NCBI RefSeq assembly: GCF_913054185.1 | Contig: NZ_CAJXIV010000018.1 | Span: 1-49,735, forward strand | Direction: 5' to 3' | Origin: an uncultured Shimia sp. | GTDB lineage: Bacteria; Pseudomonadota; Alphaproteobacteria; Rhodobacterales; Rhodobacteraceae | Length of the DNA stretch: 49,735 nt | Part shown: positions 42,577 through 49,735 of the stretch, in pieces | Layout: each line of letters starts with the position of its first letter | Numbering within the stretch: the first letter of the stretch is position 1 | Translations under genes and position numbers: made by a program | Notes under the pieces: generated by a model | What the model was told of the DNA's origin: nothing | The model's input: the letters and a program-made list of their open reading frames with translations, nothing else | Databases searched by the model: none

Positions 42577-43239
42577 ATGACAAGATTTCAGAATCTGAAG
42601 ACCTTGGCTTTGACCATATTTATTTTGCTGGGTGGATTGGCACACGGCCACCGCGCCCAAGCAATGGGAACCGACACGCTGGTCGTGGCGGGTGGCTGCT
42701 TTTGGTGTGTGGAAAGTGACTTCGAAAGCGTGCCCGGTGTGCGCGGCGTGGTCTCTGGCTACACTGGCGGGTCGACAAAAAACCCAAGCTACAAAGATGT
42801 GACCAAGGGCGGGTCCGGACACTATGAGGCGGTGAAAATCACCTTTGATCCGGATACTGTAACGCGGGAAACCCTGTTGGACCTGTTTTTCCGCTCGGTG
42901 GATCCAACCGATGCCGGCGGACAGTTTTGTGATCGTGGTGACAGCTACCGCTCCGCCATTTTTGTGGCCAATAAGGTGGAACAGGGTCTCGCGGACAGCG
43001 CCAAAGCCAAGGCACAGGCTCAGCTGGGGCAGACAATCGTGACGCCGATCCTGAGAGAAGGGAAGTTCTACAAAGCAGAGGCCTATCATCAGGATTATTA
43101 CAAAGGCTCCAAGATTGTGCTGACCCGCTTTGGCCCAAAGAAACAGAGCGAGGCCTATAAGCGCTATCGCAAGGCCTGTGGTCGGGATGCGCGGGTGAAG
43201 GCGCTTTGGGGATCAGATGCCCCGTTTATCGGCCACTGA
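42577..43239 (+). CDS. msrA: Exported peptide methionine (S)-S-oxide reductase
   Basis: 220 residues from ATG 42577, with AAGGAG 7 nt upstream; an earlier ATG 24 nt before has a poorer site. A signal peptide (FQNLKTLALTIFILLGGLAH) suggests a periplasmic MsrA. The catalytic Cys is in VVAGGCFWCVESDFE, followed by VVSGYTGGSTKNPSY and the glyoxylic EAYHQDYY motif. A resolving Cys is in YRKACGRD. It repairs oxidised methionine in exported proteins. No msrB is adjacent. Confidence 0.94.
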   Translation: MTRFQNLKTLALTIFILLGGLAHGHRAQAMGTDTLVVAGGCFWCVESDFESVPGVRGVVSGYTGGSTKNPSYKDVTKGGSGHYEAVKITFDPDTVTRETLLDLFFRSVDPTDAGGQFCDRGDSYRSAIFVANKVEQGLADSAKAKAQAQLGQTIVTPILREGKFYKAEAYHQDYYKGSKIVLTRFGPKKQSEAYKRYRKACGRDARVKALWGSDAPFIGH

Positions 43240-43242
43240 GGT

Positions 43243-43290
43243 TAGGGGGCGTTGCCCCTGTCACAGCACGCAGTGACTCCCCCAGCACAT
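43243..43290. repeat. Roseobacter-type intergenic palindromic element (degenerate)
   Basis: AGGGGGCGTTGCCCCT (hairpin GGGGC/GCCCC), GTCAC and GTGAC arms 8 nt apart, then CTCCCCCAG and a TTTCCGGAATGAGAATGA-like tail. This order (GGGGGC.TGCCCC, short palindrome, CCCCC) is what I recall from common short intergenic repeats in Rhodobacteraceae. It follows the msrA stop. No T tract. Confidence 0.45.
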
Positions 43291-43318
43291 TTCCGGAATG
43301 AGAATGACGAGGGTGCGT

Positions 43319-44188
43319 TTAGAAGCGGGCCTCGTCGACGTCTTTTAGGTCTGGAATCACATCAGCGGTGCCTTGACGGGTGACCATCAACGCCGCAGCC
43401 CGCATGGCCAGACTGATGCATTGCTCCATCGGCAATCCGCGATCGCGGGCGGCCAGCACGTATCCGGTGAACGTGTCGCCCGCGCCAGTGGTATCAACCG
43501 GGGTGACAAGCATGGCTGGGAAGTCGCGCGAGGTGCCGTTGTTGATCCAGCGGGCGCCTTGCCCCCCCAGAGTGATAATCACATCGGTGATGCCCAACGA
43601 CTCTGGCGTTTTGCCAGTGGCCTCTTGCAGCTGCGTCGCTTCGATTTCGTTGAGGATGAGAAAATCCAAATAGGGAAGCACAGAGGTGGCGGCGGCGGCA
43701 TCAAACGGCGCGGCAGCATAGGCGATGTAGAGATCGAGACTGCGGGCCATTTTGGCCGCTTCGAGCTGATTTAGAGTCTCATTTTGCATCAACAGCGTGT
43801 CACCGGGGGAAGCCTCAGACAGCGCGCCCGCGATGGTTTGATTGGGGATTTGGAAGTTGGCGCCGTTCAAAAGCACAATGCTGTTTTCCCCCGCATCATC
43901 CACATAGATCAGAGCCTGCCCCATGGGGCTGTCAGCAAGATTGGTGATGTGACGGGTGTCCACGCCAAATTCGGTCAGCCGATCAATCGCCCATTTTCCG
44001 TCCTCCCCAACGGCACCGATGTGGGCGGTATGCGCGCCGGCACGGGCGGCGGCGACGCTCATATTGGCGCCTTTGCCGCCCAAGCCTCGGGACATGCTGG
44101 TGGCAGCCAGGGTTTCGCCCGGGCCGGGAAGGTGTGGCACGTGATAAAAGTAATCTGCGTTGATGCTGCCGAGGTTGTAGATCGCCAT
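43319..44188 (-). CDS. PfkB-family carbohydrate kinase (ribokinase-like)
   Basis: 289 residues from ATG 44188 (MAIYNLGSINADYFYHV). A longer frame from 44260 lacks family similarity. The PfkB signatures are complete: RGLGGKGANMSVAAARAG and the C-terminal VDTTGAGDTFTGYVLAA, with the catalytic Asp in GAGD. The ILNEIEATQLQEATGK region is typical of ribokinases. Ribose is the likely substrate, other sugars possible. No transporter lies nearby. It is divergent from mutS with 148 bp between starts. Confidence 0.88.
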   Translation of the reverse strand: MAIYNLGSINADYFYHVPHLPGPGETLAATSMSRGLGGKGANMSVAAARAGAHTAHIGAVGEDGKWAIDRLTEFGVDTRHITNLADSPMGQALIYVDDAGENSIVLLNGANFQIPNQTIAGALSEASPGDTLLMQNETLNQLEAAKMARSLDLYIAYAAAPFDAAAATSVLPYLDFLILNEIEATQLQEATGKTPESLGITDVIITLGGQGARWINNGTSRDFPAMLVTPVDTTGAGDTFTGYVLAARDRGLPMEQCISLAMRAAALMVTRQGTADVIPDLKDVDEARF

Positions 44189-44336
44189 GGGAACCCGTTT
44201 TTTTCTCAATTTTGACCAAGTGATCAATTCTGAGGTCTCTTGTCTATGCCCAATCACCATAAAACACGTTTTGCGCTTTCCGATAGGGGATGGGGTTTGC
44301 TATCTGGTGGGAACCAAACCTTGGGGGGTCTGAGCA

Positions 44337-46982
44337 GTGAAAGGCGATAAGCCAAGCGTCACGCCGATGATGGCGCAATACCTGGAGCTCAAGGCGCAGT
44401 ATCCGGATGCGATATTGTTCTACCGAATGGGCGATTTCTACGAGATGTTCTTTGACGACGCGGTGGCGGCGGCAGAGGCGCTTGATATTGCGCTCACCAA
44501 ACGTGGCAAACATGACGGCAATGATATTCCGATGTGTGGTGTGCCACATCACGCGGCCGAAGGCTATTTCCTGACGCTCATTCGCAAAGGCTTTCGCGTC
44601 GCGGTCTGCGAGCAGCTTGAGAGCCCGGCGGAAGCCAAGAAGCGCGGCTACAAAGCAGTTGTGAAACGCGATGTGGTGCGGCTGGTGACGCCGGGCACAT
44701 TGACCGAAGACAGTCTGCTCGATGCACGGCGACACAACTTTCTTGGGGCTTATGCGGTGGTGCGCGATGAGGCGGCCTTGGCTTGGGCGGATATTTCCAC
44801 CGGTGCGTTACATGTGATGCCACTAAGCCCGGTGCGGTTGGGCCCAGAGTTGGCGCGGTTGGCACCAAGTGAGCTGCTGATTGCGGAAGGCACTGAAGCA
44901 GAATTGGCGGCTGTAGTCGAGGACATGGGTGTGCCACTGACCGCCGTATCGCGCGGAAGTTTCGACTCTGTTTCGGCAGAAAAGCGGGTGTCCGCACTGT
45001 TCAAAGCCTCCTCGCTTGAGGCTTTTGGCACTTTTGGCCGCGCCGAAGCTGGCGCGCTGGGCGCCATCGTGGATTACCTGGAGCTGACCCAAAAAGGCAA
45101 ACTGCCGTTGCTGCAACCGCCACTGCGAGAAGCTACGCAAGGGGTGATGCAGATTGATGCTGCCACGCGCCGCAATTTAGAGTTGACGGCCAGCCTGTCT
45201 GGCGGTCGGGCTGGGTCGCTTTTGGCCACCATCGACCGCACCGTGACCGCAAGCGGCGCGCGCCTTTTGGAGCAGCGGCTGTCTTCGCCTTCCCTGCGTC
45301 TCGCTGCCATACGCGGACGGTTGGACAGCGTGTCTTACATGGCGGAGTATCGCAGTGAGGCTGCAGACCTGCGAGACGCCTTGCGCAAAGTGCCGGATTT
45401 GGATCGGGCGCTATCACGCCTTTCGCTGGATCGCGGCGGGCCACGGGATTTGGCTGCGGTACGCAATGGTTTGGGGCAAGCGGGCGAACTGGCGGAGCGC
45501 GCTTATGCTGGCGAATTGTCAGAAGATCTGAACGCGGCACGTGACGCGCTGCGCGGGCATGATGCGCTGTTGACCCTGCTGGAAGAGGCGCTGATCGCGG
45601 AACCACCTTTGCTGGCGCGCGATGGCGGATTTATTGCGCCGGGATATGATCCTGACTTGGATGAAAGCCGGGAGTTGCGCGACGAAGGCCGCGGCGTGAT
45701 TGCCAGCATGCAGGCGCAGTACTCTGAGCAAACCGGGATTTCAGCGCTGAAGATCAAGCACAACAATGTGTTGGGCTATTTCATCGAGACCACGGCAAAA
45801 CACGCAGATGCGATGATGTCGCCGCCTTTGAATGAGACCTTCATCCATCGCCAAACCACGGCCAATCAAGTGCGGTTCACCACCGTTGAGCTGAGCGAGA
45901 TGGAAACCAAGATCTTAAACGCCGGCAATCGGGCGCTAGAGATTGAAAAGCGGCTCTATGACAGCCTAAAAGGCGCCATTTTGGACCAAGCGGGGCAAGT
46001 TGCGGCGGCCTCAAAAGCGCTGGCGGAATTTGATTTGGCGGCGGCTTTGGCGGAATTGGCAGCCAATGAAAATTGGACCCGCCCCGAGGTGAACGAGAGC
46101 TTGGACTTTGCCATCGAAGGTGGGCGGCATCCGGTGGTTGAAGCGGCGCTGCGCAAATCCGGTGATCCGTTTGTGGCCAATGATTGCGATCTGTCAGGTG
46201 GCGATGCTGCGAGCATCTGGCTTTTGACCGGTCCCAACATGGCGGGTAAATCGACCTTTTTGCGCCAGAATGCGCTGATCGCTTTGCTGGCGCAGATGGG
46301 CAGCTTTGTACCCGCAGACCGCGCCCGAATTGGACTAGTAAGCCAGCTGTTCAGCCGTGTTGGCGCGAGTGATGACCTCGCCCGTGGACGCTCGACATTT
46401 ATGGTCGAAATGGTGGAAACCGCCGCCATTCTCAATCAAGCGGATGACCGCGCTTTGGTCATTTTGGATGAGATTGGTCGTGGGACCGCAACTTACGATG
46501 GCTTGTCGATTGCCTGGGCCACGCTGGAACATCTGCATGATGTAAACCAATCGCGGGCCTTGTTTGCCACCCATTACCACGAGATGACTCAGCTCTCCGG
46601 GAAGATGGCAGGCGTGGACAACGCCACCGTAACCGTGCGGGAGTGGGAAGGCGAAGTGATCTTCCTGCATGAGGTCACGCAGGGCGCGGCGGATCGCAGC
46701 TACGGTGTGCAAGTGGCGCAGCTGGCAGGCTTGCCAGCGGCTGTGGTCGATCGCGCTCGTGTGGTTTTGGACGCGCTTGAAAAAGGCGAGCGGGAAGGCA
46801 AGGCACAGAAGGCGTTGATTGACGATCTGCCATTGTTTGCCGCTGCACCTCCGCCGGTGGCTACGGCACCAAGTGGGCCATCTCCGTTACAGGAAAAGCT
46901 CGCGGATGTGGCGCCAGATACGCTCAGCCCACGTGAGGCGTTGAACCTGATCTATGAGTTGAAAGATTTGGCGGAGAGCTAG
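44337..46982 (+). CDS. mutS: DNA mismatch repair protein MutS
   Basis: 881 residues from GTG 44337 (KGDKPSVTPMMAQYLE follows the start). The mismatch-reading Phe-x-Glu is in FYRMGDFYEMFFDDA. The ATPase domain contains Walker A LTGPNMAGKSTFLRQNAL near residue 630, then LFSRVGASDDLARGRSTFM, Walker B ALVILDEIGRGTATYDG and the ATHYHEMT switch. A C-terminal Pro/Ala-rich linker ends in the dimer/tetramer helix. It starts mismatch repair with MutL, which is not in this window. Its stop lies 18 bp from the convergent rfbA. Confidence 0.98.
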   Translation: MKGDKPSVTPMMAQYLELKAQYPDAILFYRMGDFYEMFFDDAVAAAEALDIALTKRGKHDGNDIPMCGVPHHAAEGYFLTLIRKGFRVAVCEQLESPAEAKKRGYKAVVKRDVVRLVTPGTLTEDSLLDARRHNFLGAYAVVRDEAALAWADISTGALHVMPLSPVRLGPELARLAPSELLIAEGTEAELAAVVEDMGVPLTAVSRGSFDSVSAEKRVSALFKASSLEAFGTFGRAEAGALGAIVDYLELTQKGKLPLLQPPLREATQGVMQIDAATRRNLELTASLSGGRAGSLLATIDRTVTASGARLLEQRLSSPSLRLAAIRGRLDSVSYMAEYRSEAADLRDALRKVPDLDRALSRLSLDRGGPRDLAAVRNGLGQAGELAERAYAGELSEDLNAARDALRGHDALLTLLEEALIAEPPLLARDGGFIAPGYDPDLDESRELRDEGRGVIASMQAQYSEQTGISALKIKHNNVLGYFIETTAKHADAMMSPPLNETFIHRQTTANQVRFTTVELSEMETKILNAGNRALEIEKRLYDSLKGAILDQAGQVAAASKALAEFDLAAALAELAANENWTRPEVNESLDFAIEGGRHPVVEAALRKSGDPFVANDCDLSGGDAASIWLLTGPNMAGKSTFLRQNALIALLAQMGSFVPADRARIGLVSQLFSRVGASDDLARGRSTFMVEMVETAAILNQADDRALVILDEIGRGTATYDGLSIAWATLEHLHDVNQSRALFATHYHEMTQLSGKMAGVDNATVTVREWEGEVIFLHEVTQGAADRSYGVQVAQLAGLPAAVVDRARVVLDALEKGEREGKAQKALIDDLPLFAAAPPPVATAPSGPSPLQEKLADVAPDTLSPREALNLIYELKDLAES

Positions 46983-47000
46983 TTTTGGCTGGTTTAGAGC

Positions 47001-47879
47001 CTATTTTTCCGTCAGAAGCGCGGAAAGATAAGCCCCGTAGCCGGACTTGCCCAGCATATCTGCTCGGGTGCGCAGCTCAGCGTCGCTGATCCAACCTTTG
47101 CTCCAGGCGATCTCTTCAGGGCTGCCTACCTGCTGCCCCTGGCGGTCTGACAGGGTGCGCACAAAATTGCCCGCATCCAGAAGGCTGGCATGGGTGCCGG
47201 TGTCGAGCCAGGCGTAGCCGCGCCCCATGAGCTCCACTTGTAAGGCACCATCGGTGAGGTAGGTTTCCAGCAACGTGGTGATTTCGAGCTCGCCACGCGC
47301 GGAGGGTTTCACGGTGCGGGCACGCTCTGAGGCAGTGCCATCCAGGAAATAGAGGCCGGTGACCGCATAGGGAGACGGGGCCTTGGTGGGCTTTTCGATG
47401 ATGCGACGGGCGGCTCCGGTGCTGTCAAAGTCAACCACGCCGTAGCGCTCCGGGTCAGCAACACGGTAGCCAAACACCGTGCCGCCTGTTGTGCGTGCTT
47501 CAGCGGTGGCGAGTTGTTCCGGCAGACCGTGGCCAAAAAAAATGTTGTCCCCCAACACCATGGCGCTTGGGGCACCATTCAGGAAATCTTCGGCCAAAAG
47601 GTACGCTTGCGCCAAACCGTCCGGGCTGGGCTGTTCGATGTAGGTGAGGCTGAGGCCCCACTGATGGCCATCCCCCAAGGTGCGTTTGAATTGCGCCTGA
47701 TCTTGCGGCGTGGTGATGATGGCGATCTCGCGGATTCCGGCCAGCATCAGCACAGACAACGGATAGTAGATCATCGGCTTGTCATAGATCGGCAGAAGCT
47801 GCTTGGAGATGCCAATGGTGATTGGATACAGCCGCGAACCGGTGCCGCCTGCCAGAATGATGCCTTTGCGTGCCGTCAT
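47001..47879 (-). CDS. rfbA: Glucose-1-phosphate thymidylyltransferase
   Basis: 292 residues from ATG 47879 (MTARKGIILAGGTGSRLYP). It makes dTDP-glucose, the first step of dTDP-L-rhamnose synthesis. Motifs: GIILAGGTGSRLYPITIGIS, YDKPMIYYPLSVLMLAG, LVLGDN-like MVLGDNIFFGHGLPE, then VVDFDSTGAARRIIEKP and GYAWLDTGTHASLLDA. Its ATG overlaps the rfbD stop (ATGA), giving coupled translation in rfbB-rfbD-rfbA order. Confidence 0.96.
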   Translation of the reverse strand: MTARKGIILAGGTGSRLYPITIGISKQLLPIYDKPMIYYPLSVLMLAGIREIAIITTPQDQAQFKRTLGDGHQWGLSLTYIEQPSPDGLAQAYLLAEDFLNGAPSAMVLGDNIFFGHGLPEQLATAEARTTGGTVFGYRVADPERYGVVDFDSTGAARRIIEKPTKAPSPYAVTGLYFLDGTASERARTVKPSARGELEITTLLETYLTDGALQVELMGRGYAWLDTGTHASLLDAGNFVRTLSDRQGQQVGSPEEIAWSKGWISDAELRTRADMLGKSGYGAYLSALLTEK

Positions 47880-48739
47880 ATGTCGCTCCGCTCCAATTGC
47901 GTGATCACACGGGTGAGCCCCGCCTGCCAATCAGGAGGTGTAATGCCAAAATCCGACAGAAGCGTGGCGCAATCCAGTCGGGAATTGAGCGGGCGTTTTG
48001 CCGGGGAGGGAAAGCCGCTGCTGGGGATGTTGGTCACGGAAACCATGCGGTTGGTAGATTGGAAAATGGCGCGGGCAAAATCCGCCCATGTGGTCGTGGG
48101 AGTGCCCGCATAGTGATAGGTACCACCGGGTTTCCCCGCCAAAAGGCCCCGCGCGATGGTGAGCAATGTCGCGGCGATGTCGCCAGCAGGGGTTGGGCCA
48201 CCGTGTTGATCCGCCACAATGGAGAGGGCATCGCGGCTCTCACTCAGGCGCAGCATGGATTTTACAAAGTTGGCCCCATGCGCAGAAAATACCCAGCTGG
48301 TGCGCAGGATCACATGTTTGCCACCTGCGGCCCGCACAGCCTCTTCGCCCGCCAGTTTACTGCGGCCATAAACGTTGATTGGGTCCGTCAGATCGCTCGA
48401 TACATGTGGCGCATCCCCTGACCCGTCAAACACATAGTCGGTGGAAATATGCAGGAATGGAAGGTTTCGCGCGGCGGCAGCTTTGGCCATGGCGCCGGGG
48501 GACGTTGCGTTGATGGTTTCGGCAACATAAGGCTCTGTTTCAGCCTGATCCACGGCTGTATAAGCCGCCGCGTTGATCACGACATCCGCGTCTGTTGCCT
48601 GAATTCGCTCGGCACATTGGGACGGATTTTGCAGATCTGCCTCAGCACGGCTTAACGCCTCAATCTGAACCTCGGCGCCAGACAAAGCCTGTAACTCCCG
48701 TGCCACCTGCCCGGTTTTTCCAAACACCAAAACCTTCAT
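47876..48739 (-). CDS. rfbD: dTDP-4-dehydrorhamnose reductase
   Basis: 287 residues from ATG 48739, where AGGA lies 6 nt upstream; an ATG two codons earlier directly abuts the AGGA. It reduces dTDP-4-keto-rhamnose to dTDP-L-rhamnose. The Rossmann start KVLVFGKTGQVARELQ, HISTDYVFDG, the YxxxK motif in VYGRSKLAGEEAV, and LRTSWVFSAHGANFVKSM are all typical. It lies 33 bp after rfbB and overlaps rfbA by 4 bp. Confidence 0.95.
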   Translation of the reverse strand: MKVLVFGKTGQVARELQALSGAEVQIEALSRAEADLQNPSQCAERIQATDADVVINAAAYTAVDQAETEPYVAETINATSPGAMAKAAAARNLPFLHISTDYVFDGSGDAPHVSSDLTDPINVYGRSKLAGEEAVRAAGGKHVILRTSWVFSAHGANFVKSMLRLSESRDALSIVADQHGGPTPAGDIAATLLTIARGLLAGKPGGTYHYAGTPTTTWADFARAIFQSTNRMVSVTNIPSSGFPSPAKRPLNSRLDCATLLSDFGITPPDWQAGLTRVITQLERSDI

Positions 48740-48772
48740 CGTCATTCCTATCCGATCTCAAGCGACACGCGG

Positions 48773-49735
48773 TTATGCCCCTTTTGATGTGCCAAGCCGG
48801 AGGCCGACGCCATCACGCGCCTGCAACGCCTGCCACCAATCTGGATTCTCCAGATACCATTGCACGGTTTTCTCCAAGCCCTGCTGCAGCGTCACAGACG
48901 GGCGCCAGCCCAACTCTTCGCGGAGTCGCGTGGGGTCAATGGCATAGCGATAATCATGTCCCGGACGATCCTGCACGTTGCGTATTTGGCTGGAATAGGG
49001 TCGATCAGCAGGGCGCAGGCGATCCAAAATCGCACAGATGCTTTCCACAAGATCAATGTTACGGGCCTCGTTTTCGCCGCCAATGTTGTAGGTCCGGCCG
49101 TTTTCGCTTTTCTCCAACACGGTCAAAAGCGCGTCGGCGTGGTCTTCGACATAAAGCCAATCCCGAACGTTCAAGCCTTGTCCGTAGACCGGGATGTCCT
49201 TGCCCGCGAGCGCATTCAAGATGACCACGGGGATCAGTTTTTCCGGGAAATGAAACGGGCCGTAGTTGTTGGAGCAGTTGGTGATGACAAATGGCAGCTG
49301 ATAGGTTTCGCCCCACGCGCGGACCAAGTGGTCGCTACTGGCTTTGGACGCGGCATAAGGCGAATTGGGTGCATAGGGCGTGTCCTCGGTGAACTGGCCG
49401 TCATCCTGCAACGTGCCATAGACCTCATCTGTGGAAATGTGGTGGAAGCGAAAACCGTCCGGTTTGCCGTTGGATTGCCAGTAGCCTCGAGCGGCCTCCA
49501 ACAAGGTGTAAGTGCCGGTCACATTGGTGTCGATAAACGCGCCGGGGCCATCAATAGACCGGTCCACATGGCTTTCCGCCGCCAAATGCATCACGGCATC
49601 TGGTTGATGATCCGCAAAAATCCGTGCCAGAGCATCTGCGTCGCGAATGTCCGCGTGCTCAAAGGCGTACAGTGGATTGTCCGCCACTGAGGAGACATTG
49701 TTGAGACAGGCAGCATAAGTCAGCGCATCCAGATT
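48773..49735 (-). CDS. rfbB: dTDP-glucose 4,6-dehydratase (partial, 5' end off the window)
   Basis: 321 residues are visible; the frame is open through the right edge and starts mid-gene with [21 protein letters not shown] at 49687 is internal, not the start. Perhaps 20-30 residues with the nucleotide-binding loop are missing. It converts dTDP-glucose to dTDP-4-keto-6-deoxyglucose. Visible motifs: [25 protein letters not shown], catalytic Tyr and Lys in [17 protein letters not shown], and [15 protein letters not shown]. rfbC is not in view and may lie upstream. Confidence 0.96.
   Translation of the reverse strand, partial: NLDALTYAACLNNVSSVADNPLYAFEHADIRDADALARIFADHQPDAVMHLAAESHVDRSIDGPGAFIDTNVTGTYTLLEAARGYWQSNGKPDGFRFHHISTDEVYGTLQDDGQFTEDTPYAPNSPYAASKASSDHLVRAWGETYQLPFVITNCSNNYGPFHFPEKLIPVVILNALAGKDIPVYGQGLNVRDWLYVEDHADALLTVLEKSENGRTYNIGGENEARNIDLVESICAILDRLRPADRPYSSQIRNVQDRPGHDYRYAIDPTRLREELGWRPSVTLQQGLEKTVQWYLENPDWWQALQARDGVGLRLGTSKGA

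Noticed and set aside
46983-47000. Possible terminator between mutS and rfbA
   Set aside because: Only a 4-bp stem (GGCT/AGCC) before TATTTTT; too weak.
1-49735. CRISPR, tRNA/rRNA, IS elements, prophage or defence genes
   Set aside because: No direct-repeat arrays, cloverleaf-like sequences, transposases, integrases or restriction/toxin motifs were seen on either strand.

Overview
The window reads as chromosomal core genome of a marine alphaproteobacterium of the Rhodobacteraceae (Roseobacter group). The evidence is the gene content and order (secA / parvulin PPIase / argJ / mutT; rimP-nusA-ylxR-infB; comF-grxC-nitrilase-marR facing a methyltransferase-hemH pair; hslO-nudL-cca), the moderate GC content judged by eye, and residue-level resemblance to roseobacter proteins. 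The genus cannot be fixed from this stretch. I saw no rRNA, tRNA, CRISPR array, IS element, prophage or defence island. Coding density is very high and only one gene-free stretch slightly exceeds 300 bases (26571-26897).

Layout. 1-2.3 kb: a minus-strand pair encoding a secreted protein of unknown function and a PstS-like binding domain that leads into an OmpA-like domain, cut by the left edge. 2.4-8.1 kb: secA, with a parvulin PPIase, argJ and mutT running divergently, then an unannotated-looking 41-residue gene (7930-8055). 8.1-13.6 kb: the transcription/translation operon rimP-nusA-ylxR(L7Ae fusion)-infB on the minus strand, with a candidate promoter, an intrinsic-terminator-like hairpin just before rimP and a perfect palindrome across the nusA stop. 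13.6-16.2 kb: an orphan Tat-exported peptide-type binding protein and proline iminopeptidase. 16.2-21.5 kb: ubiG; the minus operon comF-grxC-Nit1-like amidase-marR; a head-to-head methyltransferase with a degenerate SAM motif followed by hemH; and a 60-residue membrane peptide.

21.6-31.9 kb: envelope genes (two different L,D-transpeptidases around a CAP-domain lipoprotein), a TrmA/RlmD-type RNA methyltransferase whose ribosome binding site lies in a perfect hairpin, an ABC exporter, then hslO-nudL-cca, a NUDIX gene, and a receiver-PP2C phosphatase facing a lone Hpt protein. 32-39 kb: ilvA, a polytopic membrane protein, argG, an MscS channel followed by an orphan outer-membrane factor, and an SCP2-domain protein. 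39-49.7 kb: a sulfotransferase-like protein with a class IV aminotransferase that lacks the usual PLP-contacting Glu, an epimerase/sugar-phosphate transferase pair, exported MsrA, a ribokinase-like kinase, mutS, and a dTDP-rhamnose cluster rfbA-rfbD-rfbB running off the right edge.

No single unmistakable new system is present. The best leads are small or regulatory: the 41-residue gene, the RNA structures in the nusA operon and before rlmD, the PstS/OmpA pair, the Hpt/receiver-phosphatase pair and the unusual aminotransferase/sulfotransferase pair. Start codons were chosen by Shine-Dalgarno spacing and by family N-termini. All family calls come from reading the translation; no database search was run.
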